Below are positions 5,512 through 6,001 of a stretch of 6,001 nt of DNA, piece after piece. Each line of letters begins with the position of its first letter. The stretch's first letter is position 1. Below the pieces are notes generated by a model. It was not told where the DNA came from and searched no databases. It saw nothing but the letters and a program-made list of their open reading frames with translations. Origin of the DNA: an uncultured Clostridiaceae bacterium. Lineage in GTDB: Bacteria; Bacillota; Clostridia; Lachnospirales; Lachnospiraceae. The stretch is taken from NCBI GenBank assembly GCA_947175375.1, contig CAMWMT010000185.1, forward strand, positions 1 to 6,001, given 5' to 3'. The translations under genes were made by a program, and so were the position numbers.

Positions 5512-6001
5512 CTATCTCCTGTCCAGCCCATAAAAATATCTGGCATTTTTCTCTGTAATTTCTATCACAGTCTCCGGGGACACCTCTTTAATCGCTGCCA
5601 CCGCCTGCGCTACATACGTCAGGTTCCTGGAATCGTTCCGGTTTCCCCGAAAAGGTACCGGCGCAAGATAAGGGCAGTCGGTCTCCAGAAGAAGCTGTTC
5701 CAGAGGAGTTTCCCGAACGACCTCTTTTAATTTCCTTGCATTTTTGAAGGTCACAACCCCGCCGATCCCCAGATAATATCCCATCTTTACATATTCCCGC
5801 GCCATCTCCGGTGAGTACGAATAGCAATGAACCACTACCGGTACCTGTGGGCTGTATTCCTGCTTCAGGATCTCCATGGTGTCCGCTGCTGCTTCCCGAC
5901 TGTGAACGATCACCGGAAGAGACAGTTCCTTCGCCAACGCAAGCTGCCTGACAAACCATTTTTTCTGAATATCATGATTTTCTTTATCCCAGTAATAATC
6001 C
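5512..6001 (-). CDS. tatD: TatD family metal-dependent hydrolase, 5' end outside window
   Basis: The last 162 residues of a TatD-type amidohydrolase-fold enzyme are present, and about 90 N-terminal residues lie beyond the window edge (family about 255). The frame is open to the edge with DYYWDKENHDIQKKWFVRQL, a hallmark stretch. Metal-site motifs follow: LPVIVHSREA (histidine ligand), VVHCYSYSPEMA (second histidine, usually HCFSG), GIGGVVTFKNA and LLETDCPYLAPVPFRGNRNDS (aspartate ligand). The protein ends RYFYGLD. Known members are Mg-dependent 3'-5' DNA/RNA exonucleases and D-aminoacyl-tRNA deacylase-like or phosphodiesterase enzymes; the true in vivo role in Firmicutes is unsettled. In this group it commonly follows metG. 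The TTG at 5937 is internal, not the start. It ends 4 nt before rsmA. Confidence 0.95.
   Translation of the reverse strand, partial: DYYWDKENHDIQKKWFVRQLALAKELSLPVIVHSREAAADTMEILKQEYSPQVPVVVHCYSYSPEMAREYVKMGYYLGIGGVVTFKNARKLKEVVRETPLEQLLLETDCPYLAPVPFRGNRNDSRNLTYVAQAVAAIKEVSPETVIEITEKNARYFYGLDRR

Noticed and set aside
1..6001. CRISPR array, insertion sequence, tRNA gene or attachment site
   Set aside because: I saw no regularly spaced repeats, transposase motifs, terminal inverted repeats with target duplications, or tRNA T-loop/acceptor pairing anywhere in the window.

Overview
The window looks like chromosomal DNA of a Gram-positive anaerobe of the class Clostridia, most likely a Lachnospiraceae-type gut bacterium. 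This is inferred from three things: a long (~266 nt) Firmicutes-type SRP RNA with an Alu domain, the order tatD - rsmA - small hypothetical - tadA - ffs, and plus-strand genes typical of anaerobe metabolism. No species can be named from sequence alone.

Left part (1-2742, plus strand): an accessory metabolic gene cluster. It opens with the C-terminal part of an ADP-forming acyl-CoA synthetase, cut by the window edge. An MBL-fold metallo-hydrolase follows, its start codon overlapping the synthetase stop by 8 nt. After a 92-nt gap holding a strong dyad comes a uroporphyrinogen-decarboxylase-superfamily protein, probably a cobamide/methyl-transfer type enzyme rather than true HemE. The substrate cannot be read from the sequence, and no corrinoid protein or methyltransferase partner is visible here.

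Middle (2743-3246): an AT-rich convergent intergenic region with no gene I can support. It holds a few hairpins and one unrecognised minus-strand reading frame. It ends at a 10-bp perfect hairpin with T-rich flanks, which should terminate the minus-strand SRP RNA transcript and possibly also plus-strand transcripts.

Right part (3247-6001, minus strand): a conserved RNA-maturation and translation block. In transcription order it is tatD (5' end outside the window), rsmA/ksgA (16S rRNA dimethyladenosine transferase), a DUF6128-like hypothetical gene whose ribosome-binding site and start codon lie in a hairpin, tadA (tRNA A34 deaminase; its start is overlapped 56 nt by the hypothetical gene), and ffs (4.5S/6S-type SRP RNA). 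The ffs gene has its own near-consensus promoter embedded in the last codons of tadA. The most noteworthy signals are the start-codon hairpin, the embedded ffs promoter, the unusual cysteine cluster in the UroD-like protein, and the dyad before that gene. I see no mobile element, CRISPR array or clearly new defence-type system.
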